A DNA stretch of 15,406 nt from Bacteroidales bacterium (GCA_028683685.1 JAQUHH010000022.1:1-15406), one strand, 5' to 3'. Counted from the stretch's first letter, positions 1 through 8,719 are shown. Program-made: numbers and translations. Notes: generated by a model not told the origin, from the sequence alone.

Positions 1-2600
1 CACCGAAAAAAGAGAAGCCAAAAGTTGAAAAAAAGCCAAAAACTAAAAAAGTGCCTGAATTATCCAAAAAGGAACCTGTTCAAGCAAAACCTGAAAAAGA
101 AATTAAAAAAGAAAAAGAGATAGAAAAGACAGCAGAAGTTGAAACTAAACCTATTCTTCCGGAAACAGCAAAAGTCCCTGAAAGAGAACATTTTGAAACA
201 GAAATACCAACCATCAACAAACCTGTTCAGGTAGGATTTTTGGATTTATCATCGTTAAATACGAAAACAAAACCTCGTAAGAAAAACAAAGACGAACTTG
301 CAAAAGAAAAAGAGGAACGTAGAAAAACAGAACAAAAAATTGTAGCAGTTCGCAATAAAGCCATTATTCAAGAAAAAGTTGAAAAGGGCGAAATGACAGT
401 GGAGCAAGCAAAAGTTGCCACCGAGAACATTCACAAAACAGAATATCGCAAGTTAGACGGTCCTGTTATTAAAGGAAAAATGGATCTGCCAGCAACAAGA
501 AGTGCTGGTTCTAGCCAAAGTGCTTCGGATGCACGTAAAAGAAAACGCAAACGTATAAAACCTCAAACCACTGCAGGTGGAGCAAACCCAAATCAAGGGC
601 AAGCAGGACCAGGTGGAACAACAACTGGCCCATCAAACAAAAAATCGGCTCCCAATAAACGTTTTACCAAAGACGTGAAAAAGACTGAGATTTCAAGTGA
701 AGAAATCGAAAAGCAAATTAAAGAAACCTTGTCCAGACTCGGACCTGGTGGAAAATCAAGAGCTTCAAAACACCGCCGTGAAAAAAGATCTACTTTAAAT
801 CAAAGAAATCTCGAAAATCTAGAACAACAAGAACAAGAGAAAAAAGTTATAAAAGTTGCTGAATTCCTTACAGCAAATGAATTATCATCCTTGATGGATA
901 TCCCCGTTACTCAAATTATTTCAACCTGCATGAGCATTGGCTTATTTGTTTCAATTAACCAACGTTTAGATGCAGAAACCATTTCGTTGCTTACGGATGA
1001 ATTTGGATATGAAGTAAAATTCATGAGTGCAGCAGATGAAGATGATATTATGATGCAAGAAGAGGAAGATAAACCAGAAGATTTAAAACCTCGTTCTCCG
1101 ATTGTTACAGTTATGGGACACGTGGATCACGGTAAAACCTCTCTTTTAGATTATATTCGTAAAGCAAATGTTATTGCGGGCGAAGCAGGTGGCATTACAC
1201 AGCACGTGGGCGCCTATGAAGTGCATTTAGATAGCGGTAAAAGAATTACATTTTTAGACACTCCTGGTCACGAAGCTTTTACAGCAATGCGTGCTCGAGG
1301 TGCTAAAATTACAGACGTCGCCATTATTGTTATTGCCGCAGACGATTCTATTATGCCTCAAACAGTAGAAGCGATTAATCATGCTCAAGCAGCGGGTGTA
1401 CCAATGATATTTGCGATTAATAAAATTGACAAACCCAGTGCAAATCCAGATAAAATCAGAGAAGGTTTAGCCCAAATGAATATTTTGGTAGAAGAATGGG
1501 GAGGTAAATTCCAAAGTCAAGAAATCTCCGCAAAAAAAGGTCTAAATATTGAATTATTACTCGAAAAGATATTAATTGAAGCAGAAATGCTCGAATTGAA
1601 AGCAAATCCAAACAAACTTTCTACAGGAACCGTAATTGAATCTTCCTTGGATAAAGGTCGTGGATATGTAGCTAAAATATTAATTCAAAATGGTACTCTT
1701 AAAATTGGAGACAATGTTGTAGCAGGGACTACAATGGGACGCGTGAAAGCGATGCACAATGAACGAAATCAAGAAATCACAAGTGCTGGCCCCTCTACTC
1801 CCGTTTTATTATTGGGATTGAATGGTGCCCCTCAAGCAGGTGATTTATTTAAAGTATACAAAGAAGAACACGAAGCAAAAGCAATTGCAAATAAACGTCA
1901 GCAATTATATCGTGAACAGTCGATTCGGACACAAAAACACATCACATTGGATGAGATTGGAAGACGAATTGCCATTGGCGACTTTAAAGAACTTAACATC
2001 ATTGTTAAAGGTGACGTGGATGGTTCAGTAGAAGCATTGGCAGACTCTTTAATGAAACTTTCAAGCCCCGAAATTCAACTGAATGTAATTCATAAATCTG
2101 TGGGTGCTGTAAGTGAATCAGATGTCCTTTTGGCATCTGCATCCAATGCCATCATTGTTGCATTCCAGGTTCGTCCTACACATCAAGCACGCAAACTAGC
2201 GGAAGCCGAAGAGATTGACATTCGCATGTATTCTATCATCTACAATGCTATCAACGAAATTAAAGACGCACTGGAAGGCATGTTGTCGCCAGAAATTCAA
2301 GAAAAAATAGTGGCCAATGTTCAAGTACGCGAAGTTTTCAAAATTACAAAAGTGGGAACAATTGCAGGTTGTCTAGTCCTTGACGGAAAAATAAAACGCG
2401 ATACCAAAATCCGAATTATTAGAGATGGAATTGTAATTTATACCGGAAAACTAGGTTCACTCAAACGCTATAAAGATGATGTAAAAGAGGTTATTTCAGG
2501 TATGGAATGTGGTTTAAACATCGATAATTTCAATGACATTAAAGAAGGTGACATCGTTGAAGGCTATGATCAAATTGAAATTAAACGTACTTTAAAATAA
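1..2600 (+). CDS. infB: Translation initiation factor IF2 (5' end cut off by window)
   Basis: IF2 is the GTPase that brings initiator fMet-tRNA to the 30S subunit and promotes subunit joining. The reading frame is open from the first full codon at base 3 to the TAA at 2598-2600, so the true start lies upstream; the GTG at 51 is more likely an internal Val. Bases up to about 840 encode a Lys/Glu/Pro/Gly-rich, low-complexity linker, as is usual for the variable IF2 N-terminus. About 840-1030 encode an IF2_N-like domain (VAEFLTANELSSLM...). The G domain shows G1 GHVDHGKT (1116-1139), the G2 region GGITQHVGAYEV, G3 DTPGHEAF (from 1257), G4 NKID (1419-1430) and G5-like SAKKG (about 1530). The C-terminal beta-barrel and fMet-tRNA-binding domains follow and look complete, ending KRTLK. 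It is followed by a strong terminator. Identity is certain; only the N-terminal length is unknown. Confidence 0.97.
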   Translation, partial: PKKEKPKVEKKPKTKKVPELSKKEPVQAKPEKEIKKEKEIEKTAEVETKPILPETAKVPEREHFETEIPTINKPVQVGFLDLSSLNTKTKPRKKNKDELAKEKEERRKTEQKIVAVRNKAIIQEKVEKGEMTVEQAKVATENIHKTEYRKLDGPVIKGKMDLPATRSAGSSQSASDARKRKRKRIKPQTTAGGANPNQGQAGPGGTTTGPSNKKSAPNKRFTKDVKKTEISSEEIEKQIKETLSRLGPGGKSRASKHRREKRSTLNQRNLENLEQQEQEKKVIKVAEFLTANELSSLMDIPVTQIISTCMSIGLFVSINQRLDAETISLLTDEFGYEVKFMSAADEDDIMMQEEEDKPEDLKPRSPIVTVMGHVDHGKTSLLDYIRKANVIAGEAGGITQHVGAYEVHLDSGKRITFLDTPGHEAFTAMRARGAKITDVAIIVIAADDSIMPQTVEAINHAQAAGVPMIFAINKIDKPSANPDKIREGLAQMNILVEEWGGKFQSQEISAKKGLNIELLLEKILIEAEMLELKANPNKLSTGTVIESSLDKGRGYVAKILIQNGTLKIGDNVVAGTTMGRVKAMHNERNQEITSAGPSTPVLLLGLNGAPQAGDLFKVYKEEHEAKAIANKRQQLYREQSIRTQKHITLDEIGRRIAIGDFKELNIIVKGDVDGSVEALADSLMKLSSPEIQLNVIHKSVGAVSESDVLLASASNAIIVAFQVRPTHQARKLAEAEEIDIRMYSIIYNAINEIKDALEGMLSPEIQEKIVANVQVREVFKITKVGTIAGCLVLDGKIKRDTKIRIIRDGIVIYTGKLGSLKRYKDDVKEVISGMECGLNIDNFNDIKEGDIVEGYDQIEIKRTLK

Positions 2601-2667
2601 TATTTCTTGATTAAATCAATAGATTAATATCAGAAATGAAAAATAATGAACAATATTAAATAATTCC

Positions 2668-2704
2668 ATTAAAGTCAACATAAAACAATGTTGACTTTAA
2701 TTTT
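2668..2704 (+). terminator. Rho-independent terminator after infB
   Basis: A perfect 14-bp inverted repeat, ATTAAAGTCAACAT (2668-2681) and ATGTTGACTTTAAT (2688-2701), has a 6-nt loop and runs into a short T tract (TTTT at 2701-2704). It lies 67 nt after the infB stop and only 13 nt before the ATG of the peptidase gene. It should end infB transcripts. Its closeness to the next start codon is unusual and is discussed in the findings. Confidence 0.8.
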
Positions 2705-2717
2705 AAAATAAATATCT

Positions 2718-4826
2718 ATGAAAAAGTCAATTACAAATATTTTTTTTATTTTATTAATTAGCATAAGCAGCATGGCACAAAAAAACGATATTTTGAATAA
2801 TCCCTTGGTTCAGAATTGGGAAACACCCCACCAAACCCCTCCTTTCAATAAAATAGAAAACAAACATTATATTCCTGCATTTGAATATTCAATTGGAATT
2901 GCCCGCCAAGAATTGAAAGACATTTATGAAGTAAAAACAAAACCAACGTTCCAAAATACTATTTTGGCATTGGAAGAAAACGGTGAATTATTGGGTCGCA
3001 TCAGCGGAATTTTTTATAATCTATTGGAATGTGAATCATCGGATGAACTTCAAAAAATTGCTTTTGAAATAATGCCTAAAATGACTGAATTTTCAAACGA
3101 TCTTTCTCTAAATCCAAAACTATTTCAAAGAGTAAAAGAAGTTTACAATAATAAAGACAAAGAAAATCTAAATGCTGAACAACTAAAACTTTTAGAAAAA
3201 TCATATAAAGGGTTCGTTCGTCAAGGAGCAAATCTGAATGATATAGAAAAAGACAAATATCGGAAAATAACAACCGAACTTTCTGAATTAGGACTTAAAT
3301 ACAATCAAAATATTTTAAAAGAAACCAACGCCTACCAACTTCACATTACGAAAGAAGAAGATTTAAAAGGGCTTCCAATTTCTGCCCGGGAGATGGGAAA
3401 AATGGCTGCTACTGAGAAAAAAGTAGAAGGATGGGTTTTCGATTTATCCATGCCCAGTTATTTAGCTTTTATGAAATATTCTGAAAATCGTGAACTGCGC
3501 AAAGAAATTTATATCGCCTATAATTCTCGTTGTTTTAAAGGAAATGAAAACGACAATTCAAAAATCGTATTACGAATGACCGAACTTCGATTAGAATTGG
3601 CTAAATTGCTCGGTTATAAAACGTACGGTGACTATGTTTTAGAAGAACGCATGGCTGAATCACCAAAAATCGTAAATGATTTTCTGGATAAATTATACAA
3701 TGCATCTTTTGAATTTGCAAAAAAAGACGCTGAAGAATTAAGTCAATTTGCAAAAGAAAAAGGACTTAAAGGGAAACTCCAAAAATGGGACTGGACTTTC
3801 TATTCTGAAAAATTGAAAAATGAAAAGTTTAATATTGACGACGAACAACTAAAACCCTATTTTAAACTTGAAAATGTAACCGAAGGAATTTTTAAACTAA
3901 GTGAAATGCTGTATGGAATTACATTCAAGAAAAACAGCAACATTCCAGTTTACCATTCTGATGTTCAAACATTTGAAATATTCGACAAAGACGGAAAATT
4001 TTTGGCGGTATTATATATGGACTTTTTCCCCAGAGAGAGTAAACGAAACGGTGCTTGGATGACCTCTTTTAGAGAACAATTTGTGAAAGATGGCAAAGAA
4101 TATCGTCCACAGATTCAAATTGTTTGCAACTTCACAAAACCAACTTCAGACAAACCATCATTGTTGACGTTTGATGAAGTAACAACTTTTCTACATGAAT
4201 TTGGACATGCTTTGCATGGAATTCTTGCCAATACAACATACGCTTCCCTATCCGGCACTTCAGTTTTTAGAGATTTTGTCGAACTGCCTTCACAATTTAT
4301 GGAAAACTATGCTACAGACAAACTATTTTTAGACATTTTTGCACACCATTACATCACCGGTGATACCTTACCCGTTGAAATGATTCATAAAATAAAAGAT
4401 TACAACAATTTTCAAGCGGGATACGCTACTACTCGTCAATTGATGTTCGGCATGCTTGATATGCAATGGCATTCAATTACAGAACCAGTAAAAGTTTCTA
4501 TCGATGAATTTGAACAAAATGCTATTTCCAAAACCGAATTGCTTCCTACCATAAAAGGGACCAATATGAGTGTACAATTTGCTCATATTTTCGCAGGTGG
4601 CTATGCTGCAGGTTATTATGGTTATAAATGGGCTGAAGTTTTAGATGCAGATGCATTTGCTTTCTTTCAAGAAAATGGAATTTTCGACAAAAAAACAGCT
4701 CAATCATTCCGCGATAATGTCTTATCAAAAGGCGGCACCGAACATCCCATGATTTTATACAAAAAGTTTAGAGGACAAGAACCCGACTTAAATGCTTTGC
4801 TCATTCGTTCGGGATTAATAAAATAG
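2718..4826 (+). CDS. dcp: Secreted M3 family zinc metallopeptidase (peptidyl-dipeptidase Dcp-like)
   Basis: A 702-residue M3 (thimet oligopeptidase/Dcp) peptidase; family members cleave short peptides, and Dcp removes C-terminal dipeptides. Residues 1-21 form a signal peptide (MKKS, hydrophobic stretch, SSMAQ), so it probably acts in the periplasm or envelope. The zinc site is intact: HEFGH at 493-497 (ligands H493 and H497, catalytic E494), and the third ligand fits E522 in VELPSQ, at the spacing usual in this family. The substrate-channel part of the C-terminal domain is present (FAGGYAAGYYGYKWAEVLDADAF split across about 630-650). Length is normal for Dcp. The start is the first ATG and gives a good signal peptide. 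It ends with TAG at 4824-4826, three bases before the truA start, so the two are probably co-transcribed. Peptide recycling is the likely role. The M3 family call is certain; Dcp versus an oligopeptidase A-like activity is less so. Confidence 0.93.
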   Translation: MKKSITNIFFILLISISSMAQKNDILNNPLVQNWETPHQTPPFNKIENKHYIPAFEYSIGIARQELKDIYEVKTKPTFQNTILALEENGELLGRISGIFYNLLECESSDELQKIAFEIMPKMTEFSNDLSLNPKLFQRVKEVYNNKDKENLNAEQLKLLEKSYKGFVRQGANLNDIEKDKYRKITTELSELGLKYNQNILKETNAYQLHITKEEDLKGLPISAREMGKMAATEKKVEGWVFDLSMPSYLAFMKYSENRELRKEIYIAYNSRCFKGNENDNSKIVLRMTELRLELAKLLGYKTYGDYVLEERMAESPKIVNDFLDKLYNASFEFAKKDAEELSQFAKEKGLKGKLQKWDWTFYSEKLKNEKFNIDDEQLKPYFKLENVTEGIFKLSEMLYGITFKKNSNIPVYHSDVQTFEIFDKDGKFLAVLYMDFFPRESKRNGAWMTSFREQFVKDGKEYRPQIQIVCNFTKPTSDKPSLLTFDEVTTFLHEFGHALHGILANTTYASLSGTSVFRDFVELPSQFMENYATDKLFLDIFAHHYITGDTLPVEMIHKIKDYNNFQAGYATTRQLMFGMLDMQWHSITEPVKVSIDEFEQNAISKTELLPTIKGTNMSVQFAHIFAGGYAAGYYGYKWAEVLDADAFAFFQENGIFDKKTAQSFRDNVLSKGGTEHPMILYKKFRGQEPDLNALLIRSGLIK

Positions 4827-4829
4827 ACA

Positions 4830-5591
4830 TTGAAACAACGCTATTTCATAGAGCTCCAATACGACGGCAGCAATTTTGCAGGTTGGCAAATCCAACCCAA
4901 TGCAAATACAGTTCAAGCCGAAATTGAAAATGCGTTTTATACTATTACTCGAAAAGCAATTGGCATTACGGGTTGCGGAAGAACCGATGCGGGAGTTCAT
5001 GCTCGTTATTTCGTAGCTCATTTCGATAGTGATATAATTTTTGAAAAAGACGAAATCAACCTACTTATTTATAAATTGAATCGTTTTTTGCCCATCAGCA
5101 TCAATATTCAAAAGATATATCCAGTGAAACCAGAAGCTCATGCACGTTTTGATGCTGTTTCGAGAACCTATAAATACTATTTAAACACGAATAAAAATCC
5201 TTTTCTCGAAAAGTATGCTTGGTATTTTTATGGTAATTTCAATTTTGAACTTATGAACGAAACCGCCAAAACATTATATAATTTTAGCGATTTTACAAGT
5301 TTTTCCAAATTGCATACCCAAACTAAAACCAACAATTGCAAAGTAATGCATGCTGAATGGACGTGTGAGAATGAAACTTGGATTTTTACCATAAAAGCAG
5401 ATCGTTTTTTGCGAAATATGGTTAGAGCCATTGTCGGAACCCTTTTAGATGTTGGAAGAGGACATATTACGCCCTCCAATTTTACAAAAATCATCGAACA
5501 AAAAGAGCGACAAAAAGCAGGACAATCTGTACCTGCACATGGGCTCTTTTTAGAAGAAGTAGAATATCCTGAAAATATTTTTATACAATAA
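4830..5591 (+). CDS. truA: tRNA pseudouridine(38-40) synthase TruA
   Basis: TruA converts uridines 38-40 of the tRNA anticodon arm to pseudouridine, acting in the cytoplasm as a homodimer. The 253-residue product matches the family from its first strand (RYFIELQYDGSNFAGWQ). The catalytic aspartate is D53 in GCGRTDAGVHA (48-58). Further family blocks are HARFDAVSRTYKYYL, FTSFSK and FLRNMVRAIVGTLLDVGRG near the C-terminus. The start must be TTG at 4830: the codon before it is ACA and the one before that is the TAG of the upstream peptidase gene, and no in-frame ATG lies early enough to keep the conserved N-terminus. No Shine-Dalgarno sequence is visible, which is normal for Bacteroidota, so translation may be coupled to termination of the upstream gene. 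It ends 17 bp from the convergent methyltransferase gene. Confidence 0.95.
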   Translation: MKQRYFIELQYDGSNFAGWQIQPNANTVQAEIENAFYTITRKAIGITGCGRTDAGVHARYFVAHFDSDIIFEKDEINLLIYKLNRFLPISINIQKIYPVKPEAHARFDAVSRTYKYYLNTNKNPFLEKYAWYFYGNFNFELMNETAKTLYNFSDFTSFSKLHTQTKTNNCKVMHAEWTCENETWIFTIKADRFLRNMVRAIVGTLLDVGRGHITPSNFTKIIEQKERQKAGQSVPAHGLFLEEVEYPENIFIQ

Positions 5592-5608
5592 TCAATCTAA
5601 ACTCGCCA

Positions 5609-6292
5609 CTATTTATTTCTGCATTCATAAAAGCGGTATAATGAAAAAACGGGTCCCAAGCCAAAATATTTCACTTTTATAGTATTGAAGTAATATTTCA
5701 AAACATCCTCAATTTCTTGAGCATTATTGACATGTCCGTTACGCATCATGTGGGCATAGTTGGCTCTGTATTTGATGGCAAATTCCAAGCCCGTTGTCAA
5801 ACGCCAACCCAAAGTCCATAAAAAACTTCCTTCATTCGGAATGGAAACACGCAATACACCATCTTGTTTCAAAAGCTTTTTTGATTTTTCGACCACTTCC
5901 GGTAAATTTAAAACGTGTTCAAAAGTAGCAATACTAATAATCCTATCATAAACAGCAACTTCCTGAATATCAGCAATATCATCATACACATTTCGAATGT
6001 ATTTTAAACGTTCGGAATCTTCGAAAAGAGACAAAAAAGGTTCTACAATATCATATTCTGAACTTTGTTCGTATTGCAAATGATTAAGTGTACCAGCACC
6101 AATTTCGAGAGTCGCAAACGAATGAATTTTATCTACATCAGCAGCTACCATTTTATGGAGCCACGATTCTAATTTCTGAGAAACTGATGAGGCTGCCGAC
6201 CCACCTTCCCTATTTTGCTTATACTGTTTTTCGTATATTGCCCGAATTTTTTCAGGAAGTTCGGGTCGTTGTTTTGGGAAAGAATCAAACAT
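5609..6292 (-). CDS. Class I SAM-dependent methyltransferase, substrate unknown
   Basis: A 227-residue cytoplasmic protein with a Rossmann-type methyltransferase core. Motif I is LEIGAGTLNHL (62-72), which binds S-adenosylmethionine. An acidic residue after strand 2 (VEP, 83-85) fits the ribose-binding position. YDRIISIATFEHVLNL (115-130) matches the motif IV/post region of Methyltransf_11/12 enzymes, and LKQDGVLRVSIPNEG (141-155) is the usual strand before the C-terminal part. There is no signal peptide. It is the last gene of a minus-strand operon, starting 2 nt after the stop of the propeller-like gene, which itself lies 6 nt after the GH3 gene. The substrate cannot be read from sequence; small-molecule or cell-surface glycan methylation would both fit. 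The class is sure, the function is not. Confidence 0.85.
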   Translation of the reverse strand: MFDSFPKQRPELPEKIRAIYEKQYKQNREGGSAASSVSQKLESWLHKMVAADVDKIHSFATLEIGAGTLNHLQYEQSSEYDIVEPFLSLFEDSERLKYIRNVYDDIADIQEVAVYDRIISIATFEHVLNLPEVVEKSKKLLKQDGVLRVSIPNEGSFLWTLGWRLTTGLEFAIKYRANYAHMMRNGHVNNAQEIEDVLKYYFNTIKVKYFGLGPVFSLYRFYECRNK

Positions 6293-6294
6293 AA

Positions 6295-7137
6295 TTAATT
6301 TTTCAAACTTTTTCGGATTTCATAAACGCTCAATTCCTGTTTTATATTGATTATTGCAATATAATCTTGAGAAATATCAAATGTAAGAATTTCTTCAGTA
6401 GAAGTATGCAACAATTGTTCTTCAAATCTTAAAGGATTATATCCAAACAAAGATTTTTTATTGAAAAAATAAAATTTCCCAGCATAGTATCTAAATTGTT
6501 CAGGATAAAGAATTGGAATTCTTTTTATAAAAGAACCAAACTTATCAAAAATCAAAACACCATAATTTGGAATTCCAAGAAAAACTTGATTATCGACTTC
6601 AAAAAGCTGCGTTGGAATCAGAGTCGGATCCTCAATAATAGAAGTCAGATAAACTTCATACTGTTTGTTAAAATCGGCATTGTAGCGAACGATACTATTT
6701 TGGGACAAATTATAAAGCCAAATTCCATTATTATACGAACTGCAAACCAGGGGTATTTCATCGGTTCTTAAAACATCAGGAAGTGTAAGTTCTTTTACAG
6801 AACTCAAATAATTATTTAAATATACAATTTTTCTACTGTTTGAAAAAAACAACAGAATCTTGAAAGAGTTTGAAAGATCAAGCGAAACATTATGACCATT
6901 GAAAGGAAACTGAAATTGGATTAAATTATTTTCACAAACGGTATTTTTCTTCAAACTATTGTCGCTAATCAAGTAGATATTTCCCATCAAATCAAGTCGT
7001 ACTTCCTTAGCATTTACTTTTTGAGTGCATTTGGGAATCAAATCAGACTGTGCATTAAGTAAATCAAATAGACAGAAAAAAAACAAAACAAATAAAAGTT
7101 TGACAAACACAAATAATTGAAATTTTACAGTCTTCAT
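6295..7137 (-). CDS. Secreted propeller-like protein of unknown function (middle gene of GH3 operon)
   Basis: A 280-residue protein that I do not recognise as a named family. It starts with a clear signal peptide (MKTVK, then a long Leu/Phe-rich stretch, LLNAQ, about 1-30), so it is exported. The mature part contains about six repeats of a strand-turn-strand pattern, for example GNIYLISDNSLKK, GIWLYNLSQNSIVRYN, QVFLGIPNYGVLIFDKFG, KFYFFNKKSLFGYNP and YIAIINIKQELSVYEI. This is the spacing and style of a beta-propeller, here probably six-bladed. No catalytic motif is visible. It sits between a GH3-type adenylate-forming enzyme (6 nt gap) and a methyltransferase (2 nt gap), so all three should be on one mRNA. 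The fold is inferred from the repeat pattern alone. Confidence 0.72.
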   Translation of the reverse strand: MKTVKFQLFVFVKLLFVLFFFCLFDLLNAQSDLIPKCTQKVNAKEVRLDLMGNIYLISDNSLKKNTVCENNLIQFQFPFNGHNVSLDLSNSFKILLFFSNSRKIVYLNNYLSSVKELTLPDVLRTDEIPLVCSSYNNGIWLYNLSQNSIVRYNADFNKQYEVYLTSIIEDPTLIPTQLFEVDNQVFLGIPNYGVLIFDKFGSFIKRIPILYPEQFRYYAGKFYFFNKKSLFGYNPLRFEEQLLHTSTEEILTFDISQDYIAIINIKQELSVYEIRKSLKN

Positions 7138-7143
7138 AATTCA

Positions 7144-8664
7144 TTATAATTTAGTTTCTGAAATACTCAAAATTTCTTCAATAATTTTCCGATTGTTAGA
7201 CAAACGACTCACTTTGTTTTGACCTCCAAGCTTGCCTTTATTTTTAAGCCATTGAAAGAAAGTACCTTCGGGCAAGACTCTCACGATTGGTTTTTGCAAC
7301 AGCAAGTCCTTACTCCTTTTAGCATCATAATCTGAATTTACTTTTTTTAAAGTTTCATCCAACATTTCAACAAAAATATCTAAATTATGTGGCATTTTTT
7401 CAAATTCAATCAACCATTCGTGAGCTGCTTTAACATGATTGGACAAATAAACAGGACCCGCAGTGTATTCATTCACTTTAGCCCCAGTAATACGACTCGC
7501 TTCAGAGATAGCTTTTTCTGCATTTTCGACAATTAATTCTTCTCCAAAAGCATTAATAAAATTGGAAGTTCTGCCCGTAATTTTAATCCGATATGGATAT
7601 AAGCAAGTAAACTGAACAGTATCGCCAATAATATATCTCCACAATCCTGCATTGGTAGAAATTACCAATGCATAATTTGTATTCATATTAACATTTTTCA
7701 AAGAAATTATTTTTGGATTTGGTTTATGCAATTCATCCATTGGAATAAATTCATAAAAAATGCCATTATTGGTAACCAACATCATTTCTTTAGATGTTTT
7801 TCTATCTTGAAAAGCAAAAAATCCTTCAGAAGCATTGTAAATATCCATATAAAAAACAGAACCCGGTTTAATAATTTCATTAAACTGGTCGACATAAGGA
7901 TCAAAATTAACGCCACCATGCATAAAAAGTTCCAAATTGGGCCATACCTCTTTGATATCTTTAGCCCCTTTAAGTTTGAGTACTCTTTTCAGAAAAATCA
8001 GCATCCAAGAAGGCACCCCAGAAATACTTGTAATATTCTGATTCATCGTGTACTCTGCAATTTTATCAATTTTCTCTTCCCAATTATCCATCAAAGCAAT
8101 GGATTTGCTAGGAGTTCTAAAAATTTCCGCCCAAAGGGGCGTATTCTGTATTAAAATGGCTGACAAATCACCATATTGAGCCTTGCTGTTGAATTCCGTT
8201 TTTCTTTTACTTCCTCCCAAAATTAAAGCCTTTCCTTCGAACAATTTAGTTTTCGGAAAAAGTTTTGCATAATGAGAAAGAACATACAAACTCCCTTTGA
8301 GATGACAATCGTGAAGAGAACAATTGCTAATAGGAATAAATTTGCTACGGTCGGTCGTCGTTCCAGATGATTTTGAAAACCACTTTATAAAACCAGGCCA
8401 AAGAACATTGGATTCACCATGAATCATTCGATCGATATATGGTTTTAAATCATCATACGTAGACAAAGGAACATTTTCGCAAAAATCTTTATAATTCTTA
8501 ATATTCCGATAATTATATTTTTTGCCCCATTTTGTATTTGTTCCAGTCGAAATTAAACTTTTAAACAGCTGATTTTGAAGAGAAATACTTCTACGCTTAA
8601 TTTTTCCTATTTGACCTAAATAAGAAGATATATTTTTCTTGATAATATAATTAAGCAATGACAT
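7144..8664 (-). CDS. GH3 family adenylate-forming enzyme (acyl-acid amido synthetase-like)
   Basis: A 506-residue member of the GH3 superfamily. Plant members adenylate carboxylic acids (jasmonate, auxin) and join them to amino acids; substrates of the Bacteroidota members are, to my knowledge, not established. The three nucleotide-binding blocks are visible: SSGTT at 99-103 within KWFSKSSGTTTDRSKF (phosphate-binding loop), YNASEG at 276-281, and GLWRYIIGDTVQF at 340-352 followed by GRTSNFINAFGEEL at 364-377, which contacts the adenylate. No signal peptide or membrane segment is seen, so it is cytoplasmic. The start is the first ATG, preceded by AAAGG. It is the first gene of a three-gene operon and is divergent from ispE. 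Annotation pipelines often label it 'GH3 auxin-responsive promoter family protein', which is misleading for a bacterium. Confidence 0.9.
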   Translation of the reverse strand: MSLLNYIIKKNISSYLGQIGKIKRRSISLQNQLFKSLISTGTNTKWGKKYNYRNIKNYKDFCENVPLSTYDDLKPYIDRMIHGESNVLWPGFIKWFSKSSGTTTDRSKFIPISNCSLHDCHLKGSLYVLSHYAKLFPKTKLFEGKALILGGSKRKTEFNSKAQYGDLSAILIQNTPLWAEIFRTPSKSIALMDNWEEKIDKIAEYTMNQNITSISGVPSWMLIFLKRVLKLKGAKDIKEVWPNLELFMHGGVNFDPYVDQFNEIIKPGSVFYMDIYNASEGFFAFQDRKTSKEMMLVTNNGIFYEFIPMDELHKPNPKIISLKNVNMNTNYALVISTNAGLWRYIIGDTVQFTCLYPYRIKITGRTSNFINAFGEELIVENAEKAISEASRITGAKVNEYTAGPVYLSNHVKAAHEWLIEFEKMPHNLDIFVEMLDETLKKVNSDYDAKRSKDLLLQKPIVRVLPEGTFFQWLKNKGKLGGQNKVSRLSNNRKIIEEILSISETKL

Positions 8665-8685
8665 CCTTTACAAAATATTTATCCG

Positions 8686-8693
8686 TAATTTTG
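8686..8693 (+). promoter_or_regulatory. Candidate -7 element for ispE
   Basis: Reads TAATTTTG, a full match to TAnnTTTG, 34 nt before the ispE ATG. No -33 TTTG is seen at 17-23 nt upstream; only a poor TTTA occurs, at a 15-nt spacing. The element lies between the GH3 start and the candidate GH3 promoter, so the two promoters would face each other and overlap. Confidence 0.35.
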
Positions 8694-8711
8694 ACAATCC
8701 TATTTCAAAAA

Positions 8712-8719
8712 CAAAAATA
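8712..8719 (-). promoter_or_regulatory. Candidate -7 element for the GH3 operon
   Basis: On the minus strand this reads TATTTTTG, a full match to the Bacteroidota -7 consensus TAnnTTTG, and would give a leader of about 40 nt before the GH3 ATG. No clear -33 TTTG is seen at the right distance inside ispE, so support rests on the -7 match and its position. Confidence 0.35.

Noticed and set aside
51..53. GTG as the infB start codon
   Set aside because: The frame is open to the window edge with the same Lys/Pro/Glu-rich composition, and IF2 N-terminal regions are long, so the gene is simply cut.
51..840. Lys/Glu-rich start of infB as a separate or frameshifted gene
   Set aside because: Low-complexity charged linkers are normal in the IF2 N-terminus, and the frame continues without break into the IF2_N and G domains.
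7726..8154. A 142-codon plus-strand frame inside the GH3 gene
   Set aside because: It is antisense to conserved GH3 motifs and its product looks like reversed coding sequence.
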